This document shows, one piece after another, positions 1 to 8,248 of a stretch of 22,528 nt of DNA. Position numbers and translations under genes: made by a program. This stretch comes from DASUFE01 sp036274675 (GTDB taxonomy: Bacteria > Pseudomonadota > Gammaproteobacteria > HTCC5015). The notes under the pieces are model-generated. The model searched no databases. It saw only the letters and a program-made list of their open reading frames with translations, and was not told where the DNA came from. Numbering within the stretch: position 1 is the stretch's first letter; each line of letters starts with the position of its first letter. The stretch is taken from positions 1 to 22,528 of the forward strand of contig DASUFE010000092.1 of the NCBI GenBank assembly GCA_036274675.1, in the 5' to 3' direction.

Positions 1-2796
1 GAGCTGAACGAAAAGGTGCAGTCCAACGAGCGCGAGTTGCAGGAACGGCAGACCGAAGTCGAAGCCGTGATCGCGCAGCAGCGCGCGGTGGAGCTGGAGC
101 TGGAAAAGAAGCGCGAGGCGCAGACCGAATCCAACGACCAGTTGAACACCGTGCAGGCCGAGTTCTACCGGGTGGGAGCGGAAATCTCCCGCATTGAACA
201 GTCCATCCAGCACAACCGTGAAACGCGTCAGCGGCAGGTGGAAGATCTGGAAAAGATCAACAGTTCATGGCAGGAATTGCGCCAGCACATCGAGGATGAC
301 AGCGCCAAGCTGGAAGACGTCTCGCGCGGCATCGCCGACAAGGAACCTGCGTTCAGCGCGCTCAAGCAGACCCAGCAGCATTCGGCGCTGCGCCTGACGC
401 AGGCCGAACAGACCATGGCGGACTGGCAGCAGTCCTGGGAAGCTTTCAACCGGGACGACGCTGCGGTCACGCAATCGGTGCAGGTTGAGCAGACCCGCCA
501 GCAACAGTTAGGGCAGCAGATCGAACGCCTGAACCTGCGCCTGCAGAAACTGAACGAGGAGCGCGCGAACCAGAGCACAGCCGAGCTGGAGACGCAGCAG
601 CAGGCGCTGGCGGCGGAAGAGTCGCGCCACGGTGCCGCCATGGACGCGCTGCAGCAGGACATGCTGCGAGCCAACAACAGCGTACTGGCGGCGCGCGAGA
701 ATATCGACGGATTGGGCCGGCAACTGGACGAGGCTCGAAACGGGATCCAGGACGGCCGCGGCCGGCTGGCCTCGCTTGAGGCCTTGCAGCAGGCGGCCCT
801 CGGCAAGCAGGACAAGACGGTGGTGCAATGGCTGGAAAAGCGCGGCCTGCACCGGCAGCCGCGGCTCGCCGAACGCGTGCAAGTGCGCGACGGCTGGGAG
901 CGCGCGGTGGAGACCGTATTGGGTCCGTACCTCGAAGCGGTCTGTGTCGATAATGTACAAGGCATCGAGGATTATCTCGCCGAACTCGGGCAGGGTTCGC
1001 TGACCCTGCTGGAAGCGCGCGGCGGCGGCAATTTCGATAAGGGCGCCCTGATCGGCTACCTGGCCGGCAAGGTCGAGAGCGAGTTCGAACTGCCCGCGGT
1101 GATTCAGCAGGTGCGTATTGCCAACAGCCTGCAGTCCGCGCTGGCGTCGCGCGCCTCGCTCAAGGACGGCGAATCCGTGATTACGAAGGAAGGTATCTGG
1201 ATCGGCCGCAACTGGCTGCGGGTCGCGCGCAGCGCGCGCGACCAGGGCGGCGTGCTGGAACGCGAGCAGGAGATCAAAAATATCCGGCAGCAACTGGAAG
1301 GCGCGCAAGCACAGGCGCAGGATATCGAGCGGCAACTGGCCGAGGTCAGGCAGCAACTGACCGCCCAGGAGCGCCGGCGGGAGGAGCTGCAGTCTTCACT
1401 GCGCGAAGCGAACAGCAGCCTCGCGGATGCCAAGAGCCGTTTGCACGCAGTCACTATCCGCATGCAGCAGGTAGCGACGCGGCGCGATGAACTTGCCATC
1501 GAGCTCGCCGAGGTCAACCAACAGATCGAACAGGACCGCAAGGAACTGCGGCAGTCGCAGGAGCGCATGCAGGCGGCGCAACTGAAGGCTGAATCGAACG
1601 CAGGCATGCGCGAAGATCTGCAGGCACGCCGTGACACATTGGCTGCGGAATTGCAACAGGCTCGCGCACATGCCCAGGCCGACCGCGAGGCCCTGCACGA
1701 GATCGAACTCAGCATCGGATCGATGCGTTCCATCAAAACCTCCACTGATCAGAACCTGGCGCGGATGAAGCAGCAGTTGGAACATCTGCAGGCGCGCCGC
1801 GATGCGCTGGAGTCCGCGTTGTCGAACGAGGCCGAACCGGTCGAGCAGCTGGAAGCCTCATTGAAACAGTTTCTGCAGAAGCGGGTCGACGTCGACAAGC
1901 GTCTGGGCGAAGCGCGTACCCATGTCGAGATCGTCGAAAGCGAGATCCGCGGGCTGGAGCAGCAGCGCGGCTCGCTGGAAAACCAGGTGCAGGAGCTGCG
2001 CGCGGCCCTCGAGCAGATCCGCCTCGCGGCGCAGGAAGTTCGTGTGCGCAGCCAGACCCTGGAAGAACAGTTGCAGGAGAGCGGCTTCGAGAAGGCCGCC
2101 CTTTTGGAAACACTGCCCGCCGAAGCGTCGATCGACGCCTGGGCGGAGGAAGTAACGAAGGCGGACCAGAAAATCCAGCGCATGGGCCCGATCAACCTGG
2201 CCGCCATCGACGAGCACCGGGAGCAGACCGAGCGCAAGGAATACCTCGACAAGCAGTTCAATGATCTGACCGAAGCGCTGAGCACGCTCGAGAGCGCCAT
2301 CGCCAAGATCGACAAAGAAACGCGCGCCCGTTTCAAGGAAGTGTTTGATCTTGTGAATACCCACATCCGGGACATGTTCCCGCGCCTTTTCGGCGGTGGG
2401 CAGGCGCATCTGGAGATGACCGGCAACGACCTGTTGAGCACCGGCGTCTCCATCATGGCGCGGCCGCCGGGCAAGCGCATATCCAATATCCATCTGCTCT
2501 CGGGCGGTGAGAAGGCCTTGACCGCGGTCGCGATGGTGTTCGCGATCTTCCATCTGAACCCGGCGCCCTTCTGCATGCTCGACGAAGTGGACGCGCCGCT
2601 GGACGAAGCCAATGTGGGACGTTTCTGCGCACTGGTGCGCGAGATGGCGAGCCGTGTGCAGTTCATCGTCATCACGCATAACAAGACCACGATGGAAATG
2701 ATGAATCAGTTGATGGGCGTTACCATGCGCGAAGCGGGCGTGTCGCGGCTGGTCGCGGTCGATATCGATGAGGCGGTGAAAATGGCCGCCGCCTGA
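1..2796 (+). CDS. smc: Chromosome partition protein SMC, 5'-truncated by window edge
   Basis: This is the C-terminal part of SMC, the ATPase that compacts and helps segregate the chromosome as a dimer with ScpA/ScpB. The reading frame is open from base 1, so the N-terminal head with Walker A lies outside the window. Visible parts, in order: a long coiled-coil arm rich in Glu, Gln, Arg and Ala (about 1-800); a globular hinge (about 810-1240) with glycine-rich dimerisation motifs; the returning coiled coil (about 1250-2200); and the C-terminal ATPase head. The head holds the ABC signature LSGGEKALTA (about 2495-2525) and a Walker B ending in FCMLDEVDAPLD (about 2569-2604), followed by a D-loop and a His switch (VITHNK). 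The final GVSRLVAVDID segment is typical of bacterial SMC. zipA follows after 41 bp, probably co-transcribed. The internal GTG at 16 is not the true start. Confidence 0.97.
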   Translation, partial: ELNEKVQSNERELQERQTEVEAVIAQQRAVELELEKKREAQTESNDQLNTVQAEFYRVGAEISRIEQSIQHNRETRQRQVEDLEKINSSWQELRQHIEDDSAKLEDVSRGIADKEPAFSALKQTQQHSALRLTQAEQTMADWQQSWEAFNRDDAAVTQSVQVEQTRQQQLGQQIERLNLRLQKLNEERANQSTAELETQQQALAAEESRHGAAMDALQQDMLRANNSVLAARENIDGLGRQLDEARNGIQDGRGRLASLEALQQAALGKQDKTVVQWLEKRGLHRQPRLAERVQVRDGWERAVETVLGPYLEAVCVDNVQGIEDYLAELGQGSLTLLEARGGGNFDKGALIGYLAGKVESEFELPAVIQQVRIANSLQSALASRASLKDGESVITKEGIWIGRNWLRVARSARDQGGVLEREQEIKNIRQQLEGAQAQAQDIERQLAEVRQQLTAQERRREELQSSLREANSSLADAKSRLHAVTIRMQQVATRRDELAIELAEVNQQIEQDRKELRQSQERMQAAQLKAESNAGMREDLQARRDTLAAELQQARAHAQADREALHEIELSIGSMRSIKTSTDQNLARMKQQLEHLQARRDALESALSNEAEPVEQLEASLKQFLQKRVDVDKRLGEARTHVEIVESEIRGLEQQRGSLENQVQELRAALEQIRLAAQEVRVRSQTLEEQLQESGFEKAALLETLPAEASIDAWAEEVTKADQKIQRMGPINLAAIDEHREQTERKEYLDKQFNDLTEALSTLESAIAKIDKETRARFKEVFDLVNTHIRDMFPRLFGGGQAHLEMTGNDLLSTGVSIMARPPGKRISNIHLLSGGEKALTAVAMVFAIFHLNPAPFCMLDEVDAPLDEANVGRFCALVREMASRVQFIVITHNKTTMEMMNQLMGVTMREAGVSRLVAVDIDEAVKMAAA

Positions 2797-2837
2797 TTTT
2801 CAAGCCGGTACCTTATATTGAGGTTATCGTTCGGGAT

Positions 2838-3575
2838 ATGGACATACTACGTTGGATATTGCTGGTTTTCGGACTGCTCCTGATCGCCGCCGTCTATTTT
2901 ACCGGCCGCCGCGGTGAGCCGGATTCCTTGCAACGCAGGGCCCCCGGTTTCGACGATTCACGCCGCCCTTATCATGAGGAAGACGGGGATAATGATCCGA
3001 CGGAGCCGGATGAATATGAAACGGATACGGATGACGCGGGTGATGACGACTCCGGGTCGCAGGAGGAAGCGAGTTTTGATTTCGAGCGGCTGCTGGCCGA
3101 TGATAAGGACGGGGCTGCGCCGGCGCCGTCAAGGAGTGTGGGTAAGTCCGGCCGGCATTCCATGCTGCTGGAGGACGAGTTTGTCGTCGTGCATCTGATG
3201 GTGCCTTCGATCAGCAGCCTGTCCGGGTCCCGGCTATATTCGGCGCTGCACGAACTGGGATTCGACCTTGAAGAGGACGCCATCTTCCATTACCGGGAAT
3301 CCGACTGTCCGCTGCTGGTCGTCAATATGTTCAAGCCTGGTACCTTTCCCGGCGAGCCCGACGATTTCACCTCGAAGGGGATCAGCTTCATCCTCCGGCT
3401 GTCCAGGACCCACCGCCCCCTGGATGCTTTCGACGAGATGATCGCGCTCGCCTATGAACTCAAGTCCATGCTGAACCTCCAACTGTTCGATATGCAACGC
3501 AGTTCCCTGACCAAACAGACGATCGCCTTCATTGAAGAGGAGGTCGGCGAGTACCAGCGCAGGCGCGGTTTATGA
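2838..3575 (+). CDS. zipA: Cell division protein ZipA
   Basis: ZipA is a bitopic inner-membrane protein that tethers FtsZ to the membrane and stabilises the Z ring in gammaproteobacteria and some relatives. The 245-residue product begins with a transmembrane helix (about residues 4-22, ILRWILLVFGLLLIAAVYF) followed by basic residues, which gives the usual N-out orientation. Residues about 35-95 form a very acidic, disordered linker (runs of D, E, T and S). The C-terminal ZipA domain (about 110-245) binds the FtsZ tail and includes VVVHLMVPS and a region ending in KSMLNLQLFD. The linker is acidic and shorter than the Pro/Gln-rich linker of the E. coli protein (about 328 aa). The ATG start gives the membrane helix directly. 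The stop overlaps the ligA start in an ATGA arrangement, which suggests translational coupling. The assignment rests on topology, C-terminal domain and the smc-zipA-ligA order. Confidence 0.93.
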   Translation: MDILRWILLVFGLLLIAAVYFTGRRGEPDSLQRRAPGFDDSRRPYHEEDGDNDPTEPDEYETDTDDAGDDDSGSQEEASFDFERLLADDKDGAAPAPSRSVGKSGRHSMLLEDEFVVVHLMVPSISSLSGSRLYSALHELGFDLEEDAIFHYRESDCPLLVVNMFKPGTFPGEPDDFTSKGISFILRLSRTHRPLDAFDEMIALAYELKSMLNLQLFDMQRSSLTKQTIAFIEEEVGEYQRRRGL

Positions 3576-5599
3576 AGGCTTTGCCGAAGGCGGTTACCGA
3601 AGAAATCGAACAGCTGCGCCGGGAAATCGACACCCACAATTACCTTTACTACGTGATGGACAGCCCCCGCATCACCGATGCGGAGTATGACCGCCTGTTC
3701 CGCCGCCTCCAGGAACTGGAGGCGCAATATCCCGGTGCCGTCACCGCCGATTCGCCCACGCAGCGCGTGGGCGCCGCGCCGCTGCCCGAATTCGCCGAGG
3801 TCCGCCATGAAGTGCCCATGCTGTCGCTGTCCAATGCCTTCAGCGGCGAAGAAATCGTGGCTTTCGACCGGCGCATACGTGAACGCCTGCAGACGGATGA
3901 GCCGATTAAATATTCGGCAGAACCCAAACTGGACGGGCTGGCGGTAAGTCTCCTCTATGAAGATGGCCGGCTGATACGCGCCGCCACCCGCGGCGACGGC
4001 ACAACCGGCGAGGATGTTACGCAGAATATCCGCACCATACAGTCCGTGCCGTTGCGTCTGCAGACGACAGACTTTCCGAAAACACTGGAAGTCCGCGGCG
4101 AGGTGTTTATGACCAGGCGCGGTTTCGAGGAAATGAACAGGAAGGCCCGTGAAAAGGGCGAGAAAGAGTTTGCCAATCCGCGCAATGCGGCCGCCGGCAG
4201 CCTGCGCCAGCTTGATCCGAGGATCACTGCGCAGCGCCCGCTTGAAATCTTTTTCTACGGAGTCGGCAAGGTCGAGGGAGGTGCTTTGCCCGAGACGCAA
4301 GGCGCCATGCTTCAGCAGTTGCGTTCCTGGGGTTTGCGCTTCAACCCCGAGTCCTCGCTCGCCAACGGCGCCGAGGGTTGCATTAGCTATTACGAGTATA
4401 TCGGCCGGCGCCGGGATTCGCTGCCCTATGAAATCGACGGCGTCGTCTACAAGGTCAATTCGCTGAAGCTGCAGCGCGAGCTCGGCTTTGTCTCGCGCGC
4501 GCCGCGCTGGGCGGTCGCGCACAAGTATCCGGCGCAGGAACAGCAGACGCTGCTGCTGGACGTCGAGTTTCAGGTGGGACGCACGGGGGCGTTGACGCCG
4601 GTGGCGCGCCTGCAACCGGTCAGTGTCGGCGGCGTTACCGTCAGCAACGCGACCTTGCACAATATGGACGAAATCGAGCGCAAGGATATACGGATCGGCG
4701 ACATGGTGATCGTGCGCCGTGCCGGAGATGTTATTCCTGAAGTGGCGTCGGTCATCGTGGATCGACGCCCTGATGGCGCGAAAAAAATCCGGCTGCCGAA
4801 AAAATGCCCCGTCTGCGGTTCCGATATCCTGCGTGAAGAAGAGGAAGCCGTCGCGCGCTGCATCGGCGGCCTTTACTGCGCCGCCCAGCGCAAGCAGGCG
4901 ATCCGGCATTATGCCTCGCGCCGGGCGCTCGATATCGAGGGACTGGGCGACAAGCTGGTGGAACAGGTTGTCGACGCGGGACTGGTGAAGCATGTCGATG
5001 ATGTTTATCGTCTGACCCGCGAACAGTGGGCGGGGCTCGAACGCATGGGTGAAAAGTCGGCTGATAACCTGCTGCAGGCGCTGGAAAAAAGCAAAAGCAC
5101 CACGCTCTCCCGTTTCATCTACGCGCTCGGCATACGCGAGGTCGGGGAGGCAACGGCCGCCAATCTGGCCCGCCATTTCGGCAGGCTCGATAAGCTGATC
5201 GGCGCGGACGAGGCCGGCCTGCAGGAGGTTCCCGATATCGGGCCGGTGGTGGCGCAGCACGTGGCCGCCTTTTTCAGGCAGGACCATAACCGGGACGTGA
5301 TACAACAGCTGCGGCGGGCCGGGGTGCATTGGCCCGAGCAGGACCCGGTCGCCGCGGCCCCGAAACCCCTGGATGGCAGGACTTATGTGCTGACCGGAAC
5401 GCTGACCGCCATGACCCGGGACGAGGCCAAGGAAAAACTCGAGACCCTGGGGGCCAAGGTCGCCGGCAGCGTGTCGAAAAATACCACAGGAGTCGTCGCC
5501 GGTGAGAGCCCGGGCAGTAAACTGGAAAAGGCTGAAAAACTCGGGGTTCCGGTGCTGGATGAAGCGCAATTCCTACGGTTGTTGCAGAATCCCGGATAA
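3572..5599 (+). CDS. ligA: NAD-dependent DNA ligase LigA
   Basis: LigA seals nicks in duplex DNA using NAD+, joining Okazaki fragments and completing repair. The product is 675 aa, the usual family length. Domains in order: Ia with conserved tyrosines (HNYLYYVMD, about 22-30); the adenylation domain with the KLDG motif, nucleophile Lys119; an OB fold (about 320-400); a four-Cys zinc finger (Cys412, Cys415, Cys430, Cys436); a helix-hairpin-helix region (about 440-585) with EGLGDKLVEQ and ALGIREVGE; and a C-terminal BRCT domain (about 597-675, GRTYVLTGTL). All expected catalytic motifs are present, including RGDGTTGEDVT and the EVRGEVFM motif. The ATG at 3572 overlaps the zipA stop by 4 bp. No downstream gene is tightly coupled: a 137-bp gap with an inverted repeat follows. 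This assignment is essentially certain. Confidence 0.99.
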   Translation: MKALPKAVTEEIEQLRREIDTHNYLYYVMDSPRITDAEYDRLFRRLQELEAQYPGAVTADSPTQRVGAAPLPEFAEVRHEVPMLSLSNAFSGEEIVAFDRRIRERLQTDEPIKYSAEPKLDGLAVSLLYEDGRLIRAATRGDGTTGEDVTQNIRTIQSVPLRLQTTDFPKTLEVRGEVFMTRRGFEEMNRKAREKGEKEFANPRNAAAGSLRQLDPRITAQRPLEIFFYGVGKVEGGALPETQGAMLQQLRSWGLRFNPESSLANGAEGCISYYEYIGRRRDSLPYEIDGVVYKVNSLKLQRELGFVSRAPRWAVAHKYPAQEQQTLLLDVEFQVGRTGALTPVARLQPVSVGGVTVSNATLHNMDEIERKDIRIGDMVIVRRAGDVIPEVASVIVDRRPDGAKKIRLPKKCPVCGSDILREEEEAVARCIGGLYCAAQRKQAIRHYASRRALDIEGLGDKLVEQVVDAGLVKHVDDVYRLTREQWAGLERMGEKSADNLLQALEKSKSTTLSRFIYALGIREVGEATAANLARHFGRLDKLIGADEAGLQEVPDIGPVVAQHVAAFFRQDHNRDVIQQLRRAGVHWPEQDPVAAAPKPLDGRTYVLTGTLTAMTRDEAKEKLETLGAKVAGSVSKNTTGVVAGESPGSKLEKAEKLGVPVLDEAQFLRLLQNPG

Positions 5600-5603
5600 A
5601 AAT

Positions 5604-5686
5604 AAACCACCAGGCACACCGAGCGCCAGGCAACTAAAGATCCGTTGCTTTTTGATTTTCTCTGTACCTAGTGTTCTCCGTGGTTT
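5604..5686. repeat. Degenerate inverted-repeat element after ligA
   Basis: The ligA-cimA gap holds an imperfect inverted repeat. The left arm starts AAACCAC (5604-5610) and continues CAGGCACAC. The right arm ends GTGGTTT (5680-5686), and its reverse complement reads AAACCACGGAGAACAC. The outer 7 bp match perfectly, and 12 of the outer 16 positions match overall. The right arm resembles dispersed palindromic repeats seen in several proteobacterial genomes (recalled resemblance, not searched). There is no clean T-tract, so it is not a standard intrinsic terminator, although it could still affect 3' ends. A TATAAA at 5693-5698 follows closely and could serve as a -10 for cimA, but I find no good -35. 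Confidence 0.45.
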
Positions 5687-5736
5687 GTATGTTATAAAAC
5701 AACCCTGATGTAGAGCGGTTTACGGTTGTTTTCTCC

Positions 5737-7305
5737 ATGCAGATCAAACTCTTTGATACCACCCTGCGCGACGGCACCCAGGCCGAGGACGTCTCCTTCA
5801 CGGTCGACGACAAGATCTACATCGCCAGGCTGCTGGACGAATTCGGCATCCATTATATTGAGGGCGGCTGGCCGGGTTCGAATCCCAAGGACATGGATTT
5901 CTTCACGGAAATCAAAAAACATCCGCTTGGCCGCGCGAAGGTAACCGCATTCGGGTCCACGCGCCGGGCGAATCTGCAGAGCGACAAGGACCCCAACCTG
6001 CAGGCTCTGGTGCAGAGCGGAGTCCCGGTCGCCTGCATCTTCGGCAAGTCCTGGGACTTCCATGTCACGCGGGCTCTCAATATCACCCTGCCGCAGAACC
6101 TGGAAATCATCGAGGATTCGGTCGCCTATCTGAAACGCCACTTTGATGAAGTCATCTACGATGCCGAACATTTTTTCGACGGATACAAGGCTAATCCCGA
6201 ATACGCCCTGCAGACTCTGCAGGCGGCGGCGCGCGGCGGCGCGAGCTACATAACCCTGTGCGACACCAACGGCGGCCGCCTGCCCTGGGAAATCGCGGCC
6301 GTGATGGCGGAAGTGAAGAAAACGCTGGGCAAGCCTCTTGGCATCCACGTGCACAACGACAGCGAGACCGCCGTCGCCAACACTCTCGCGGCCGTTCAGG
6401 GCGGAGCGACGCTGGTGCAGGGCACTATCAACGGGATCGGCGAGCGTTGCGGCAATGCCAACCTGATCAGCATTATTCCCGGCATCCAGTTGAAACTCGG
6501 TTTCACCTGCGTGAGCGAGGACAATTTGAAGAATCTCACGCGGGTCAGTCGCGCGGTGCAGGAGCTGGCGAATATGAACGAATGGAAGAACCAGCCCTAT
6601 ACCGGCGTCAGCGCTTTCGCGCACAAAGGCGGCATCCACGTGTCGGCGGTCATGAAGGACTCGCATACTTATGAACATATCCGGCCTGAACTCGTCGGCA
6701 ATCACCGGCGCGTGCTGGTGAGTGATCTGTCGGGCCGCTCGAATTTTCTTTACAAGCTCGAGGAACTGGGACTCCAGTTCGACGCCAAGGATCCCGCGTT
6801 GCAGGGCATTGTCGACGCAGTCAAGACAATGGAACGCATGGGTTATGCCTACGAGGCTGCCGATGCGAGCCTCGAACTGCTGATCCAGAAAACGCGCGGG
6901 CAGTTGAAGGAGTATTTCAAACTGCGCGGCTATCGCGTGGTGGACGAGCGTCGCGACGAACAGGATGCGCCGGTCAGTGAAGCAACGGTGCAGCTTGAGG
7001 CCCTGGACGGTGAAATGCTGCATACGGCCAGTCTCGGCGAGGGCCCTGTGGACGCGCTGAATACCGCGCTCATCAAGGCCCTCTCCGGTTTCTATCCGGT
7101 GCTGAACGAAGTGCACCTGATCGATTTCAAGGTGCGCATCCTCAATGCGCGCAAGGGGACCAAGGCGGTGACTCGAGTCATGATCGAGTCCTCGGACGGC
7201 AGGATGCACTGGACTACCGTCGGAGTCGACAGCGATATCCTCGGCGCCTCCTATACAGCCCTGGTCGATTCCATCCGTTACAAGCTATATAAAGAGAACG
7301 CATAG
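5737..7305 (+). CDS. cimA: (R)-citramalate synthase, CimA type
   Basis: The product (522 aa) is a DRE-TIM metallolyase of the isopropylmalate/citramalate synthase group. It condenses pyruvate with acetyl-CoA to citramalate, the first step of a threonine-independent route to 2-oxobutyrate and isoleucine. The N-terminus has the catalytic motif DTTLRDGTQ (residues 7-15), then GGWPGSNPKD, which is typical of the CimA subgroup and not of LeuA. The metal-binding HVHNDSETAVAN motif and the NGIGERCGNANL motif lie near residues 205-245. Residues about 400-520 form a LeuA-type C-terminal regulatory domain, which suggests feedback control, probably by isoleucine. The length fits CimA (about 520-540 aa). 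The ATG at 5737 lacks a strong Shine-Dalgarno but starts at the conserved N-terminus. The gene stands alone, separated by gaps on both sides. Homocitrate or isopropylmalate synthase activity is the main alternative. Confidence 0.9.
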   Translation: MQIKLFDTTLRDGTQAEDVSFTVDDKIYIARLLDEFGIHYIEGGWPGSNPKDMDFFTEIKKHPLGRAKVTAFGSTRRANLQSDKDPNLQALVQSGVPVACIFGKSWDFHVTRALNITLPQNLEIIEDSVAYLKRHFDEVIYDAEHFFDGYKANPEYALQTLQAAARGGASYITLCDTNGGRLPWEIAAVMAEVKKTLGKPLGIHVHNDSETAVANTLAAVQGGATLVQGTINGIGERCGNANLISIIPGIQLKLGFTCVSEDNLKNLTRVSRAVQELANMNEWKNQPYTGVSAFAHKGGIHVSAVMKDSHTYEHIRPELVGNHRRVLVSDLSGRSNFLYKLEELGLQFDAKDPALQGIVDAVKTMERMGYAYEAADASLELLIQKTRGQLKEYFKLRGYRVVDERRDEQDAPVSEATVQLEALDGEMLHTASLGEGPVDALNTALIKALSGFYPVLNEVHLIDFKVRILNARKGTKAVTRVMIESSDGRMHWTTVGVDSDILGASYTALVDSIRYKLYKENA

Positions 7306-7391
7306 GCTCTGCGGCAGGGCCGTCCCGCTCCCATAAGGCGACTCAGGGCGCGGAATGCTGGCGCCTCGGCCGGCATTGGCCTACACTCGGT

Positions 7392-7411
7392 CTGCTGTGT
7401 TTCAACAGCAG
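7392..7411 (+). promoter_or_regulatory. Stem-loop in leader of membrane-protein gene
   Basis: CTGCTGT (7392-7398), a six-base loop, and ACAGCAG (7405-7411) form a perfect 7-bp hairpin about 36 bp upstream of the ATG at 7448. An A-rich stretch (GGGCAATAAAAATAAAG) follows. It lies in the 142-bp gap between cimA and the membrane gene. It could be part of the 5' leader, or a weak termination structure after cimA. There is no T-tract, so I do not call it a terminator. Confidence 0.3.
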
Positions 7412-7447
7412 GGCAATAAAAATAAAGTCAACCTCAAGGAGAGCGCG

Positions 7448-8248
7448 ATGTTCCAATTATCCGCCAAACCGCAGTCTGTTGGTAAAGTGCTGGATGAAAG
7501 CATCCGGCTGTTTTTCGCCAGCTTCAAGCATGTTTTTATTCTGTCGCTTATCGGAACGCTGGCCATAATGACGCCCAACTTCTTGATGAACGAAGCAATG
7601 AGTGGAATGGAGGGGGGCGATCCAACCCAAGTTCTCGCGGTACTCAGCCAGTACTTTGCCTGGTTCGTCGGCGGCATGCTGGTTTTTATAGTTTTTAACA
7701 ATGCCATGATTTATAGCATCGACAGGATTTCCCACGGGCAGGAATCCATTGCCGGAGAGTCGCTCACCGTCGGATTTAAGAAACTGCTTCTGGTTATCCT
7801 GGCCTTCATATTCTATTTTCTGGCGGTCGTGGGCGGCTTTATATTGCTGATCATTCCAGGCCTTATTCTGACCTTGTCCTTGTTCCTCTACACCCCGCTC
7901 GTTGTTTGCAGGGATCTGGGGCCCGTGGGCGCCCTGAAAACCAGTCATAACCTGATATGGGGCAACTGGTGGCGAACCGCGGCCGTATTTACGGTTCCTC
8001 TGTTCGTCATGATCATACTGGGTATCCTGGTTGCGATGGTTGCCGGCGTCGTGGCGGCGATGATAGACATGCCTGGCACGGATACACTGGGGGGCCGCGC
8101 CGCCGTCAACCAGGTCACCAATGTCGGGATGACGCTGTTTTATATTTTGATGTATCCCTATTTCTCTTCGCTGCTGCTGACGCAGTTGAATGATTTGAAA
8201 TTGCGCAAACAGGGTTCGGATCTTGAAGCGCGTGTCACGGCAGCATAA
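7448..8248 (+). CDS. Polytopic inner-membrane protein, YciC/GDPD-membrane-domain-like
   Basis: I do not recognise a specific named protein. The 266-aa product is a multi-pass membrane protein with about five or six hydrophobic segments, including HVFILSLIGTLAIMTP, YFAWFVGGMLVFIVF, LLVILAFIFYFLAVVGGFIL and VPLFVMIILGILVAMVAGVV. The N-terminal motif VGKVLDESIRLF and the central IIPGLILTLSLFLYTPLVV followed by GPVGALKTSHNLIWGNWWR resemble the YciC/UPF0259 and GDPD-associated membrane-domain group, where a Pro-Gly helix break and a GxWWR element are common. The start at 7448 is chosen because AAGGAG (7436-7441) lies 6 bp upstream; the frame is open further upstream but that part has no ribosome site. 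The next gene overlaps its 3' end by 26 bp, so it probably belongs to the following MoxR-type operon. Confidence 0.82.
   Translation: MFQLSAKPQSVGKVLDESIRLFFASFKHVFILSLIGTLAIMTPNFLMNEAMSGMEGGDPTQVLAVLSQYFAWFVGGMLVFIVFNNAMIYSIDRISHGQESIAGESLTVGFKKLLLVILAFIFYFLAVVGGFILLIIPGLILTLSLFLYTPLVVCRDLGPVGALKTSHNLIWGNWWRTAAVFTVPLFVMIILGILVAMVAGVVAAMIDMPGTDTLGGRAAVNQVTNVGMTLFYILMYPYFSSLLLTQLNDLKLRKQGSDLEARVTAA

Noticed and set aside
3452..5569. 705-codon open frame on the - strand opposite ligA
   Set aside because: It is an antisense shadow of ligA caused by GC-rich codon usage. The translation has no recognisable domain, while the + strand encodes a complete LigA with all motifs.
7355..7447. Upstream ATG at 7355 for the membrane-protein gene
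   Set aside because: The extra 31 residues have no membrane or family character, and the AAGGAG site lies at the right distance from the ATG at 7448.
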